Source: CAIWHR01 sp963809965
GTDB lineage: Bacteria; Pseudomonadota; Gammaproteobacteria; Burkholderiales; Casimicrobiaceae
DNA: 64,000 bases
Direction: 5' to 3'
Assembly: GCA_963809965.1 (NCBI GenBank)
Contig: CAWELU010000023.1
Span: forward strand, 124,001 to 188,000
The translations under genes and the position numbers were made by a program. This document shows positions 43,771 to 53,362 of the stretch, piece by piece; within the stretch, counting starts at the first letter, position 1; each line of letters begins with the position of its first letter. The notes beneath the pieces are model-generated. The model saw nothing but the letters and a program-made list of their open reading frames with translations, had not been told where the DNA came from and did no database searches.

Positions 43771-44559
43771 GTGCCATTCGACGATCGACTGACCTGGTTC
43801 GACCTGCTGAAGGACGCCTGGTACGGCGTCACCGACGCGGCGGCGTTTCCGTTCGGCGCCCTGGCGCTCGCCAGAGTCCCCCGCAGCGACGGCCATGCGG
43901 TGCTGGTGCTGCCCGGATTCCTCTCGGCCGACCAGCCGACGTGGCTGTTGCGCTCGTACCTCGCGCAGATCGGGTACCGCGTGTTTCCCTGGGAGCTCGG
44001 CGTCAACTTCGGGTTCTCGGAGGCGCACCCCTACGACATCGAGGCGCTGATCGAGCACCGGCTGAAGGAGGTCTTCATCGAATCGGGCGATCGCAAGATC
44101 AGCCTGGTCGGCTGGAGCCTGGGCGGCGTGTACGCGAAGGCGCTCGCGCGTCGTTACCCGCGGCTCATCCGCGACGTCATCACGCTCGGCTCGCCGATCA
44201 GCGGCGACACGCGGAAGGTCAGCATCTGGCGCCTCTACGAATGGGTGACCGGGATGCAGTTCTCGGACCCTGCGTTCGCGCGCAAGCTGCGCGAATTGAG
44301 CAAGCCGCTGACGGAGGTGCCGATCACCGCGTTCTACTGCCGCAGGGACGGCGTCGTGCCGTGGCGCAACGCGTGCGAGAAGCCCGGTCCGCTGGTGCAG
44401 AACATCGAGGTCAAGGCCTCGCATGTGGGGATGGGATTCGATGCGTTCGTGTACTACCTGATCGGCCATCGGCTCGCGCAATCGTCGGGGCGAACCTGGC
44501 AGCCGCTCGACGTCGCCGGCCTCTGGCGCCATTTCCAGCGGCAACGCCTGCCCGTGTAA
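43771..44559 (+). CDS. Alpha/beta hydrolase
   Basis: 262 aa from GTG 43771, the only usual start in the right place; the frame itself is open much further upstream into the ligase gene. Blocks: VLVLPGFLSADQPTWLLRSY, nucleophile elbow GWSLGG, ITLGSPISGDTRK, acid in CRRDGVVPW and His in ASHVGMG. Related proteins are annotated as lipases or PHA/polyester hydrolases, and a lipase-type activity would fit the wax-ester synthase genes after it. No signal peptide. It is probably co-transcribed with the ligase (45 bp) and the wax-ester synthase gene (48 bp). Confidence 0.85.
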   Translation: MPFDDRLTWFDLLKDAWYGVTDAAAFPFGALALARVPRSDGHAVLVLPGFLSADQPTWLLRSYLAQIGYRVFPWELGVNFGFSEAHPYDIEALIEHRLKEVFIESGDRKISLVGWSLGGVYAKALARRYPRLIRDVITLGSPISGDTRKVSIWRLYEWVTGMQFSDPAFARKLRELSKPLTEVPITAFYCRRDGVVPWRNACEKPGPLVQNIEVKASHVGMGFDAFVYYLIGHRLAQSSGRTWQPLDVAGLWRHFQRQRLPV

Positions 44560-44607
44560 CCGAGTTCCGGCGTGTGCGGCACACCGGTCGATGCGATAAT
44601 CCTGCGC

Positions 44608-46227
44608 ATGGAACAACTGACCGGGATCCAGAGCCTGTACCTGCAGCTCGAATCCGGCGCGATGCCCATGCACGCGTCGTCGCTCACCATCTACGATCGC
44701 TCGACCGCCCATGGCCGGGATATCGATTTCGGCGTGATCCAGCGTTTCATCGCCGAGCGGGCTACCCGCTCGCCGATCTTTCGCCGGCGCCTGGCGACGC
44801 TTCCCTTGTCGCTCGCCCGGCCGTACTGGATCGACGATCCCGGCTTCGACGTCGAGTTCCACCTGCGCCACATCGCGCTGCCCAAGCCCGGCGACTGGCG
44901 GCAGCTCTGCACGCAGGTGGCACGCCTGCACGCGCGCCCGCTCGATCGCAATCGGCCGCTGTGGGAGTGCTATCTCATCGAGGAGCTCGATCACATCCCA
45001 GGCCTGCCGCGCGGCAGCTTCGCGCTGTTCACGAAGGCGCATTGCGCGGCGCTCGGCGAGACACTCTCGGCCCAGCTGTTCGCGGCGCTGCACGAGCTCT
45101 CGCCGGACAGCCGCGCTTCGCCACCCAAGGACGCGCGCTATTTCGACAGGATTCCGACCATCGTCGATCTGGCCACGCGCGCCACGGTGGATACGCTGGG
45201 TGTGCCGCTGACCTTCGCCCGCTCCCTGCTATCCCAATTGGTGCCCGTGGTTTCCTTCGGCGCAAGAACCGCCGTCGGACTCGTCACCGGTGGATCGCGT
45301 CGCGGCTCCGGCGCCGAGCCGCAAACGCCGGTGCCACGCACGCGCTTCAACGGACAGGTGACGCCGCAGCGGGTCATCGACGGTGTCCGCTTCGATCTGG
45401 CCGAGGCCGAGCAGATGCGCGCGCAGGTGCCCGGCGGCACGGTCAACGACGTCGCGATCGCCGTCATCGCGGGCGCGCTTCGGCGCTACCTCGAGGCACG
45501 GCTCGATCCGCCGCGCGGCGACCTTTTTGCCGAGGCACCGATTGCGAGCCGTTCAGCCACGCGGGTCTTCGGGACCCGGACGTTCGTGGATTCGGCGATC
45601 ATGCCGATCCATTCGGACATCGAGGATCCGGTCGAGCGTCTGCACGCAATCGTCGCCGAAACGGGGCGGCGCAAGGCGGAAATGAAATCGGCGACGGGCC
45701 GGCGCCTTGCGCTCCAAGCGACGGAGCTCGTTCCCACGTTGGTGACTGCGATTGCGAGCGACGTGGCGCAACGCGCCCGGCTGGGCAGCCGGCTCGCGCC
45801 GCTCGTCAACACGACCATCTCCAGCATCCGCGGACCCGACGTGCCGCTGTACCTGGCCGGGGCACGCCTCGTGGGCTACTACGGGTTCTCGGTGGTCCAC
45901 GATCTTGCCGGCCTGGCCCACGTGGTCGGCTATTACGATGGTGCGATGAGCATAGGCGTGACGGCGTGCCGAACCATGCTGCCCGATCCCTGGCGTTATG
46001 CGCAGTGCCTGCGCGACGCGTTTGCCGAGCTTGGGGCCGCGCTCGGCGTTGACGACACGCATCCGGCTTCGAAGCAACGAAAAGGAACGTCATGGAGCAG
46101 TTATCGGGAACCGACAACTATTTTCTCTATACCGAGCGCGGGTGCGTCTACAACCACGTGGCGGCGCTCGGGATCTACGATCCCTCGAGCGCGCCCGGCG
46201 GCAAGGTCCGTTTCAAGGACATCCTGA
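44608..46227 (+). CDS. WS/DGAT-family acyltransferase paralogue with degenerate active site
   Basis: Wax ester synthase/diacylglycerol acyltransferase family, about 495 aa of family homology. Shared with the next gene: RPYWIDDPGFDVEFHLRHIA, PGDWRQL, RPLDRNRPLWE, GTVNDVAIAVIAGALRRYLE and ISSIRGPDVPLYLAGARL. The catalytic HHxxxDG is replaced by AHCAALGE: the second, catalytic His is Cys and the DG is lost. Acyltransfer by this protein alone is doubtful. The frame has no stop before the next gene and runs 136 nt into it; homology ends near 46080, so the true end may be hidden by an indel. A partner or regulatory role for the intact paralogue is inference. Confidence 0.82.
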   Translation: MEQLTGIQSLYLQLESGAMPMHASSLTIYDRSTAHGRDIDFGVIQRFIAERATRSPIFRRRLATLPLSLARPYWIDDPGFDVEFHLRHIALPKPGDWRQLCTQVARLHARPLDRNRPLWECYLIEELDHIPGLPRGSFALFTKAHCAALGETLSAQLFAALHELSPDSRASPPKDARYFDRIPTIVDLATRATVDTLGVPLTFARSLLSQLVPVVSFGARTAVGLVTGGSRRGSGAEPQTPVPRTRFNGQVTPQRVIDGVRFDLAEAEQMRAQVPGGTVNDVAIAVIAGALRRYLEARLDPPRGDLFAEAPIASRSATRVFGTRTFVDSAIMPIHSDIEDPVERLHAIVAETGRRKAEMKSATGRRLALQATELVPTLVTAIASDVAQRARLGSRLAPLVNTTISSIRGPDVPLYLAGARLVGYYGFSVVHDLAGLAHVVGYYDGAMSIGVTACRTMLPDPWRYAQCLRDAFAELGAALGVDDTHPASKQRKGTSWSSYREPTTIFSIPSAGASTTTWRRSGSTIPRARPAARSVSRTS

Positions 46228-47696
46228 GCTACTTCGCCCGCCGGCTCGACCAGAACAAGGTCTTCCGGCGCAGGCTGGTCATGGTGCCGCATCAGTTCGA
46301 TCGCCCGTACTGGATCGACGACGCGGACCCCGACCTCGAGTTCCACATCCGCCACATCGCCCTGCCGGAACCCGGCGACTGGCGCCAATTGATGATCCAG
46401 GTCGCACGGATCCACTCGCGCCCACTGGACCGCAGCCGTCCGCTGTGGGAGATCTACGTGATCGAAGGCCTGCATCGGGTCCCGGGCCTCCCGAAGCATT
46501 CGTTCGCGCTCTTTCTCAAGTTTCATCACGCGTCGGTCGACGGGCAGGCCGGGGCCGCGCTGCTGAAGGCCGCGCACTCGCTATCGGCAGAACCGGACGA
46601 CGATGCGCTGTCCCATCCGGCCGTATACGCGGAACGCGATCCGACCTCGGTCGAGCTCTATACGCGGGCGGTCGCGCACGGCGCGGCGCGCACCACCAGC
46701 ATCGCGAGTCTCTATTTCAAGACGTTGAAGAAGGTGGCCGGATTGACGTTCGACCAGATCGTCCGGCAGTTCCGGCCGGGGGAGCGCGCCTCGGCCGAGG
46801 GCGCCGTGCTGCCCGGCTTCGCCAAGGCACCCCCGACGCGTTTCAACCGCCCAGTATCCGCCAACCGCGTCGTCGAGGCCGTTGGCTTTCCACTCGGACA
46901 AATGCAACGCGCTCGCGCCAAGCTCGACGGTGCGACGATCAACGATCTGTTTCTGGCCGTGGTCGGCGGCGCGCTGCGCAGGTATCTCGAGAACAAGGAC
47001 GAGTTGCCCGCGGAATCGCTAGTCGCACTGATGCCGATGAGCGTGCGCGACGAAGGCAGGAGCCGGAACGGGGGCAATGAGGTCGGCGGTGTGCCGGTGC
47101 CGCTGCGCACCGACATCGCCGATCCGCTCGAGCGATTGCGGGCGGTACAACGTGACGCGGTTGCCGCCAAGCGCGATTCGGAGATCCTCGGTCGCGCGTT
47201 CGTGAAGTCGGTGTTGGACGAGCTGCCGAGCTTTGCGTCCGAGGCGTTCCTGCGCTACGTCGTCTATCCGCAGTTGAACGTCACGGTGTCGAACGTGCGC
47301 GGACCCGAGGTGCCGCTGTACGTCGCGGGCGCCCGGCTCGTGCATTTCTATCCGGTGAGCATCGCGACCGATTACATCGGCCTCAATCACACGGGCTTCA
47401 GCTACAACGGGATCCTCTGGATCACGGCCGTCGCCTGTCGCAACATGATGCCCGACCCCGCGTTCTATGCCGATTGCCTGCGCCGGAGTTTCGACGAGCT
47501 GATGACGGCCATCGACAAATTGCCGTCACCGGCGGCGATGCACCACGCAGCGGCGAAGCCGGCAGTCGGGACGGCCAAGCCGGCGTCCGCGAAACAGAAA
47601 GCGCGTGTCGCCGCCGGCGCAACGCGGAAGGCAACAGCTCCGTTGGCCTCGCGGCGGAAGGCGAAATCGCGTCGTCCCGACAGGGCGACGGCATGA
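46092..47696 (+). CDS. Wax ester synthase/diacylglycerol acyltransferase (WS/DGAT)
   Basis: 534 aa; ATG 46092 has AGGA 5 bp upstream. The active-site motif is intact (KFHHASVDGQ), with PLWEIYVIEGL, NDLFLAVVGGALRRYLE and the C-terminal NVRGPEVPLYVAGARL. It condenses acyl-CoA with fatty alcohol or diacylglycerol to make wax esters or triacylglycerol at the inner membrane. The last 55 residues are an unusual Lys/Ala-rich tail (AKPAVGTAKPASAKQKARV) like the PHA- or lipid-granule-associated tails, perhaps binding DNA or anionic surfaces (inference). Tandem with a degenerate paralogue; a lipase gene follows after 48 bp. Confidence 0.92.
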   Translation: MEQLSGTDNYFLYTERGCVYNHVAALGIYDPSSAPGGKVRFKDILSYFARRLDQNKVFRRRLVMVPHQFDRPYWIDDADPDLEFHIRHIALPEPGDWRQLMIQVARIHSRPLDRSRPLWEIYVIEGLHRVPGLPKHSFALFLKFHHASVDGQAGAALLKAAHSLSAEPDDDALSHPAVYAERDPTSVELYTRAVAHGAARTTSIASLYFKTLKKVAGLTFDQIVRQFRPGERASAEGAVLPGFAKAPPTRFNRPVSANRVVEAVGFPLGQMQRARAKLDGATINDLFLAVVGGALRRYLENKDELPAESLVALMPMSVRDEGRSRNGGNEVGGVPVPLRTDIADPLERLRAVQRDAVAAKRDSEILGRAFVKSVLDELPSFASEAFLRYVVYPQLNVTVSNVRGPEVPLYVAGARLVHFYPVSIATDYIGLNHTGFSYNGILWITAVACRNMMPDPAFYADCLRRSFDELMTAIDKLPSPAAMHHAAAKPAVGTAKPASAKQKARVAAGATRKATAPLASRRKAKSRRPDRATA

Positions 47697-47744
47697 ACTC
47701 GCCGGCGTGGCTCACCCGAATAAACGATTTCGAACTGGGCACTG

Positions 47745-48713
47745 GTGGGTGAGGAGCCTTATGGCGTCAGCCAGCTCCCGCCCTATGCGCGGTACCTGGC
47801 GCCCCGACAGGGCAAGTGGCGGGCTTTCTGGCTCAATTGCTATCTGCGCTTTACCGTCAAACGGCGGATGGGGGCGCACGCGGATGTCACGCAGCTGCGC
47901 GCGCAGCAGGCGAAGCTCGATGCCAAGTTTGGCGCGGTCGATCCCGAAACGCGCCGCACTCCGGTCGATTGCAGTGGCGTCGCTGCCGAGTGGATCGAGG
48001 TTCGGCAAAGCCGCCCCGAGCGCGTGCTTCTCTATCTTCACGGCGGCGCGTTCATGTTCCGCTTCCCCGCGACGCACGCGGGCATGGTTGCGCGCTGGTG
48101 CCGCCGGCTGGGGGCGCGGGCGCTGATGGTCGATTACCGGCTTGCGCCGGAACATCCGTATCCGGCCGCGCCCGACGACTGTTTCACGGCGTATCGTTGG
48201 TTGCACTCGCAGGGCGTGGATGCGCGCCAAGTAGTCATCGCCGGCGATTCAGCCGGCGCCAACCTTACGCTCGCCACGCTGCACAGGATCAAGGCTGCTG
48301 GCGAACCGCTGCCCGCATGTGCAGTGCTGATGTCGCCATTCGTCGATTTCACGCTTTCCAGCGAGAGCCTGGTGGCGAACGAGCGACGGGACCCGATGTT
48401 CACGCTGCCCGGAGTTCTCAAGCTGCGCAAGCTCTATGCACCGCCCGAGCGTTATCTCGACGCGTCGGCCTCGCCGCTGTTCGCCGACTTTCGCGGCCTG
48501 CCGCCCATGCTTTTCCAGGTCGGCAGCACGGAAATGCTGCTCGACGATTCGACGCGAACTGCAGCGAAGGCAAGTGCCAGCGGCGTCCCCGTCGAGCTCG
48601 AAATCTGGCACGCCATGCCGCACGTTTTCCAGGTGATGCAGACGCTGCCGCAGGCGGCCATGGCCATCGACAGCATCGTGCGGTTCGTAGGTGCGCGGAC
48701 CGGGTGGGTGTGA
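47745..48713 (+). CDS. Alpha/beta hydrolase of the hormone-sensitive lipase family
   Basis: 322 aa from GTG 47745. HSL signature: oxyanion YLHGGAFMF (HGGG is HGGA here), then VDYRLAPEHPYPAAPDDCF, nucleophile GDSAGANL, acid in the segment QVGSTEMLLDDS, and His in AMPHVFQ. No signal peptide. It would hydrolyse short or medium acyl esters. Placed just after the wax-ester synthase pair, it may mobilise stored lipid (inference). It converges on the acyl-CoA dehydrogenase gene. Confidence 0.9.
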   Translation: MGEEPYGVSQLPPYARYLAPRQGKWRAFWLNCYLRFTVKRRMGAHADVTQLRAQQAKLDAKFGAVDPETRRTPVDCSGVAAEWIEVRQSRPERVLLYLHGGAFMFRFPATHAGMVARWCRRLGARALMVDYRLAPEHPYPAAPDDCFTAYRWLHSQGVDARQVVIAGDSAGANLTLATLHRIKAAGEPLPACAVLMSPFVDFTLSSESLVANERRDPMFTLPGVLKLRKLYAPPERYLDASASPLFADFRGLPPMLFQVGSTEMLLDDSTRTAAKASASGVPVELEIWHAMPHVFQVMQTLPQAAMAIDSIVRFVGARTGWV

Positions 48714-48789
48714 TCCCGCCCGAGCCGTCTGATGCGACCAGGCATCGGATCGTGATTCCGGACGCGCACGAGTTCGAAGTCCGGTGCAG

Positions 48790-50022
48790 TCAGCCGTGTC
48801 GCGGACGGTGGTCGGCCAACTCGAGCCGCGCGATCTGGTTGCGATGCACTTCGTCGGGGCCGTCGGCAAAGCGCAGCGTACGCGCCTGCGCAAAGAAGAA
48901 CGCGAGCTGAAAGTCGTCGCACACGCCGGCCGCGCCGTGCGCCTGCATCGCCCAGTCGATCACCTGGCAGGCCATGTTCGGCGCCGCGACCTTGATCATC
49001 GCGATTTCCTTCTTCGCCGCCTTGTTGCCCGCCACATCCATCTTCCACGCCGCGTGCAACACCAGCCAGCGCGCCTGGTCGATCAGGATGCGCGCGTTGG
49101 CGATGCGCTCCTGCGTCACCGTCTGATCCGCGACGGGGCGCCCGAACGCGACCCGGCTCACCACGCGCCGGCACATCGCCTCGAGCGAGCGTTCCGCCTG
49201 GCCGATCAGCCGCATGCAGTGGTGAATGCGCCCCGGCCCGAGCCGGCCCTGCGCGATCTCGAAGCCGCGTCCCTCGCCGAGCAGGATGTTGGCTGCGGGA
49301 ACGCGAACGTTCTCGAAGTCGAATTCGGCGTGTCCGTGCGGGTGCGTCGTCGTAGCCGAACACGGGCAGCACGCCGAACGAGCCGCACGCCGGGCGTGTC
49401 GACGGGAACGAGGATCATCGACTGCTGCCGGTGCCGATCCGGGTTGGCCGCGTCGGTCTTGCCCATGAAGATCAGGATCCTGCAGCGCGGATCGGGTCCG
49501 CCGGTGGTCCACCACTTGCGGCCGTTGATCACGTAGTCGTCACCGTCGCGGACGATCGACGCCGCGATGTTGGTCGCGTCGGACGAGGCGACATCGGGCT
49601 CGGTCATCGCGAAGGCCGAACGGATCTCGCCCGCGAGCAGCGGCTTCAGCCAGCGCTCCTTCTGCGCAACGCTCCCGTAGCGCACCAGCACTTCCATGTT
49701 GCCGGTGTCCGGCGCGTTGCAGTTGAATGCCTCGGGCGCGATCCACGAGCGGCCCATGATCTCGCACGAGCGGCGCGTATTCGAGGTTGGTGAGCCCGGC
49801 GCCGAATTCGGAGTCCGGCAGGAAGAGGTTCCACAGCCCCGCGGCGCGCGCCTTCGCCTTCAGGTCGTCCATGACCTTCGTGGGCACCCAGGCGTTGCCG
49901 CGGCGCCGGTTCTCCTCCACCTCGGCGGCGAAGACCGGCTCCGCCGGATAGACGTTCTCCTCCATGAAGCGGACGAGCCGCGCCTGCAGATCCTTCACCT
50001 TGTCCGAGTAGGCAAAATCCAC
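48790..50022 (-). CDS. Acyl-CoA dehydrogenase, ACAD11/LvaC-like (three +1 shifts)
   Basis: About 409 aa from GTG 50022 (GGGGAG upstream) after removing extra bases near 49768, 49378 and 49350. Blocks: DFAYSDKVKDLQARLVRFM, FAMTEPDVASSDATNI (FAD/substrate), NGRKWWTTGGPDPRC, RLIGQAERSLEAM, VAFGRPVADQTVTQERIA and MQAHGAAGVCDDF. This subgroup occurs with an aminoglycoside-phosphotransferase-like partner, as here, and the two are fused in human ACAD10/11. The position of the usual catalytic Glu should be checked, because LvaC-type enzymes process phosphorylated 4-hydroxyacyl-CoA. Its start overlaps the phosphotransferase by 28 nt, so translation is probably coupled. Confidence 0.9.
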
Positions 50023-51095
50023 GTCGTTACTCCCCGGTTTACGATGCGTTGTGCCATGCCCCACGCGACATCGGCGATCAGGCGCGCGCGGCTGCCTTGC
50101 TCGACGGCATTGCTGCTCGCCGCGTTGCCCTGCAGCGCGCGCGCGAGCACGCCGTGCAGGATCGCCGCGATGCGGAACATGTTGAAGATCAGGTAGAACT
50201 CCCAGTGCGGGATGCCGCTGCGGCCGGTGCGGCGGCAATAGGCCGCGACGTACTCGTCCTCGGTGGGGATCCCCAGCGCCGCGAGATCGCAGCCCTGAAG
50301 ACCACGGAACTGCCCGGGCGACAGTCGCCACGCCATGACCTGGTAGGCGAAATCCGACAGCGGGTGGCCGAGTGTGGACAGCTCCCAGTCGAGCACCGCG
50401 AGGATGCGCGGCTCGGTCGGGATGGAAGATCACGTTGTCGAGGCGGTAGTCGCCGTGGACGATCGCACGTCTCGTCGCCCGGCGGCACATGCCGCGGCAG
50501 CCATTCGATCAGCCGGTCCATGGCCGGGATCCGGTCCGCGGCGGCGGCCTGGTACTGCTTCGACCAGCGCGCGACCTGCCGTTCGATGTAATTGCCGGCC
50601 TTGCCGAAGTCGCCGAGGCCGACCGCCACGTAATCGACCTGGTGCAGCGCCGCGAGCACGCGATTCAATTCGTCGTAATGCGCGGCGCGCTCGGCAGGCG
50701 ACATGCCGGGCAGCGTCGGGTCCCACAGCACGCGGCCTTCGACGTATTCCATCACGTAGAACGCGGTGCCGATGACCGCCTCGTCCTCGCACAGCGCATA
50801 GGTCTTCGGCACCGGCACGTCCGGTGCCGGCCAGCGCCGACATCACGCGAAACTCGCGATCGACCGCGTGCGCCGACGGCAGCAGCTTGCCGGGCGGCTT
50901 GCGCCGCAGGACGTAACGTCGATCGCCCGCGGCAACGCGATACGTCGGGTTCGATTGCCCGCCCTGATACTGCTCGACGACGACGTCGCCGGCAAACGCC
51001 GCGACATTCGCGCGCAGATAGGCCGCAAGCGCCGCGGTATCGACCGCATGGATCGGCGCGACCAGCGTCGCCCCGGGATTCGCGGCAGCTGACAC
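49995..51095 (-). CDS. APH-family phosphotransferase, LvaA/ACAD10-11-like (three +1 shifts)
   Basis: About 365 aa from GTG 51095 after removing extra bases near 50826, 50474 and 50423. Blocks: VVVEQYQGGQSNPTYRV, RRYVLRRKPPGKLLPSAH (ATP-binding Lys), FYVMEYVEGRVLWDP, the Brenner motif HGDYRLDN and the metal motif LDWELSTLGHPLSD. In the levulinate pathway of Pseudomonas putida, LvaA (with LvaB) phosphorylates 4-hydroxyvaleryl-CoA, and human ACAD10/11 kinase domains do the same on 4-hydroxyacyl-CoA. I infer a 4-hydroxyacyl-CoA kinase. Its GTG lies one base after the SDR stop. Confidence 0.9.
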
Positions 51096-51096
51096 C

Positions 51097-51881
51097 TCAG
51101 ATCACGGTGCAGCCGCCGTCGACGACGAGCACCTGTCCGGTCACGTGGCGCGACGCCTCCGAAGCGAGAAAGACGACACTGCCTTTCAGGTCCTCGTCGC
51201 CGCCGAGCCGGCCGAGCGGGGTCATCGCGAGGATGCTCTGGCCGATGCGATCGAGCGTGACCTTGGTCATCTTCGACGGGAAAGAAGCCCGGACAGATCG
51301 CGTTGACGTTGATGTTGTAGCGCGCCCCATTCGGCCGCGAGCGTGCGGGTCATGTTGACGAGCGCGCCCTTGCTCGTGTTGTAGGCCATCGTCTGCATCT
51401 CCCACTCGGGCGGATTGCCGTAGAGGCCCGGCGATCGAGGCGATGTTGACGATCTTGCCCGTGCGCTGCGGGATCATCGCGCGCTTGCCTACTTCGCGGG
51501 AGAGGAAGAACTGCGCGTCGACGTTGAGGCTCATCACCTTGCGCCAGCCTTCGTCGGGGTAGTCCTCGGCCGGGCGCCGCCCAGTTGCAGCCGGCGTTGT
51601 TCACCAGGATGTCGATGCGCTCCCAGCGCGCGAGCACCGCGATCGACCATCGCTGGAATCGCGGCGAATTGCGCAAGGTCGCCCGCGACGGTGAGACACT
51701 CGATGCCCTTGCCTTCGAGGTGCGCGCGTGCCTCGTCCAGTTCCGGCTGCTTGCGCGCGGTGAGCGCGACTTTCGCGCCCATCTCGCCCAGTGCTTCGGC
51801 CATCTGCAGGCCGATTCCGCGCGAGCCGCCGGTGACGATGGCGACCTTGCCGTCGAGGCTCAACAGATCCCGTAGACTCAC
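51097..51881 (-). CDS. Short-chain dehydrogenase/reductase (five +1 shifts)
   Basis: About 259 aa from GTG 51881 (GGAGAG upstream) after removing extra bases near 51643, 51575, 51427, 51323 and 51281. Classical SDR: VTGGSRGIG cofactor loop, NNAG, catalytic Ser in NIASIAG, Tyr and Lys in AYNTSKGAL, and the C-terminal GQVLVVDGGC. The A-R-K after the second strand (TARKQPE) suggests NADP(H). In the lva-type setting, LvaD is an SDR that reduces the 4-keto group of levulinyl-CoA. That is a fitting but unproven role here. It is tightly linked to the kinase gene. Confidence 0.9.
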
Positions 51882-51947
51882 ATCGCTCTCCCTTTGCTTA
51901 GCGTACGCAGTACCCGGACCGGGTGCCGCTCGACTTCGCAGCAGGCG

Positions 51948-53132
51948 TTACAGGACTTCGAACAACCCCGCCGCGCCCATCCCGCCGCCCACGCACATCG
52001 TCACCACCACGTACTTGACGCCGCGGCGCTTGCCCTCGATCAGCGCGTGACCGACGAGCCGGGCGCCGCTCATGCCATACGGGTGCCCGATCGCGATGGC
52101 GCCACCATCGACGTTGTACTTCGCCGGATCGATGCCGAGCTTGTCGCGGCAGTAGAGCGCCTGGCAGGCAAAGGCCTCGTTCAGTTCCCACAACCCGATT
52201 TCGTCGACCGACCGGCCATGGTGCTTCAGCAGCTTCGGCACGGCGTAGATCGGGCCGATCCCCATTTCCTCGGGCGCGTTGCCGACGACCATCATCCCGC
52301 AGTAACGCCCGAGCGGAGCCAATCCGCGCTGCTCGGCAAGCTTCGCTTCCATCATCACGCACGCCGAGGCACCGTCGGATAGCTGGCTGGCATTGCCCGC
52401 CGTCACGCTCCCGCCCTCGATCACGGGCGCGAGGGCCCGCAACGATTCGATGGTCGTATCGGCGCGGTTGCCTTCGTCCTTCGCGAGCGTCACGTCCTTG
52501 TAGGTGACCTCCTTCGTTTCCTTGTTGATGATCGCCATCGTCGCCGCGATGGGAACGATTTCCGCGTCGAGGCGACCTTCGGCCTGCGCCTTCGCGGTCC
52601 GCTGCTGCGAGACGAGCGCGTACTCGTCCTGCGCGTCGCGGCTGATAGCAAACTTGCGGGCGACGTTTTCCGCGGTGAGCAGCATCGGCATGTAGGCGTG
52701 CTGGGCGAGGCGCGTCACGTTGGGATCCTTTTCGGCGCCCACCCACTCGAGGTAGCGGTTCTGGACCGCGGAAATGTTGTCCTGGCCGCCGGCGACGATC
52801 ACCTGCATGCCGTCGACGATGATCTGCTTCGCAGCGGTCGCAATCGCCATCAGGCCCGACGAGCACTGACGGTCGATCGTCTGCGCGCCCGCGGTGACCG
52901 GCAAACCGGCGGCGAGGGCGGCATTGCGCGCCACATTCATCCCGGCGGTGCCCGCAGTTAGCACCGAGCCGATGATGACATCCTCGACCTCTGCGCCTTC
53001 GACGCGCGCGCGCTCGACGGCGTGGCGGATCGCGTGGCCCATCAGCGTAGGCGACTTGATGTTGTTCAGTGCCCCGCGAAAGGCGCGACCGATCGGCGTG
53101 CGAGCGGTGGATACGATGACGGCTTCTCTCAT
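51948..53132 (-). CDS. Acetyl-CoA acyltransferase (thiolase)
   Basis: 394 aa; ATG 53132 (spacing 8 from GGGAG) is preferred over ATG 53138. Thiolase family with intact catalytic residues: Cys in DRQCSSGLMAI, His in IGHPYGMSGAR, and Cys in MCVGGGMGAAGL. NEAFACQA is also present. It cleaves 3-ketoacyl-CoA to acetyl-CoA plus a shortened acyl-CoA, or does the reverse. As first gene of the minus-strand operon it supplies the last step of a beta-oxidation route. The frame is undamaged, unlike the three genes that follow it. Confidence 0.94.
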   Translation of the reverse strand: MREAVIVSTARTPIGRAFRGALNNIKSPTLMGHAIRHAVERARVEGAEVEDVIIGSVLTAGTAGMNVARNAALAAGLPVTAGAQTIDRQCSSGLMAIATAAKQIIVDGMQVIVAGGQDNISAVQNRYLEWVGAEKDPNVTRLAQHAYMPMLLTAENVARKFAISRDAQDEYALVSQQRTAKAQAEGRLDAEIVPIAATMAIINKETKEVTYKDVTLAKDEGNRADTTIESLRALAPVIEGGSVTAGNASQLSDGASACVMMEAKLAEQRGLAPLGRYCGMMVVGNAPEEMGIGPIYAVPKLLKHHGRSVDEIGLWELNEAFACQALYCRDKLGIDPAKYNVDGGAIAIGHPYGMSGARLVGHALIEGKRRGVKYVVVTMCVGGGMGAAGLFEVL

Positions 53133-53335
53133 GGACATGCTCCCGTACGCAACACTCTGCGATTCGATCAGCGCCGGCCGCCGCCCCTATCGGACGAGGG
53201 TCGCAATGATGCCCGATCGGAATCATGTGCGCCAGTCCCGGTGGTCGCTGGCTCGACGTCGGCAGCGCCCGCGGCGCGCGCGTTCACCATGCCGGGAGCG
53301 GAGTTCGCCCATTGGCGCCCGGTGGCGTTGCCGGG

Positions 53336-53362
53336 TTGATCGGTGTCAATTGAATCTATAAT
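53336..53362 (+). promoter_or_regulatory. Sigma-70-type promoter for the MscS-cNMP gene
   Basis: A perfect TATAAT (53357-53362) is preceded by TTGATC (53336-53341) with a 15-bp spacer; a 17-bp spacing would use GGTTGA. It lies about 110 bp before the channel ATG, in an otherwise G+C-rich gap (53133-53470) with no gene. The opposite-strand promoter of the thiolase operon must lie in the same gap, but I could not place it. Confidence 0.6.

Noticed and set aside
36900..51700. Programmed +1 ribosomal frameshifting as a genome-wide feature
   Set aside because: Shifts are clustered, up to six per gene, and have no constant slippery heptamer or stop codon at the shift site. Undamaged genes lie between the clusters. 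Sequence error explains it better.
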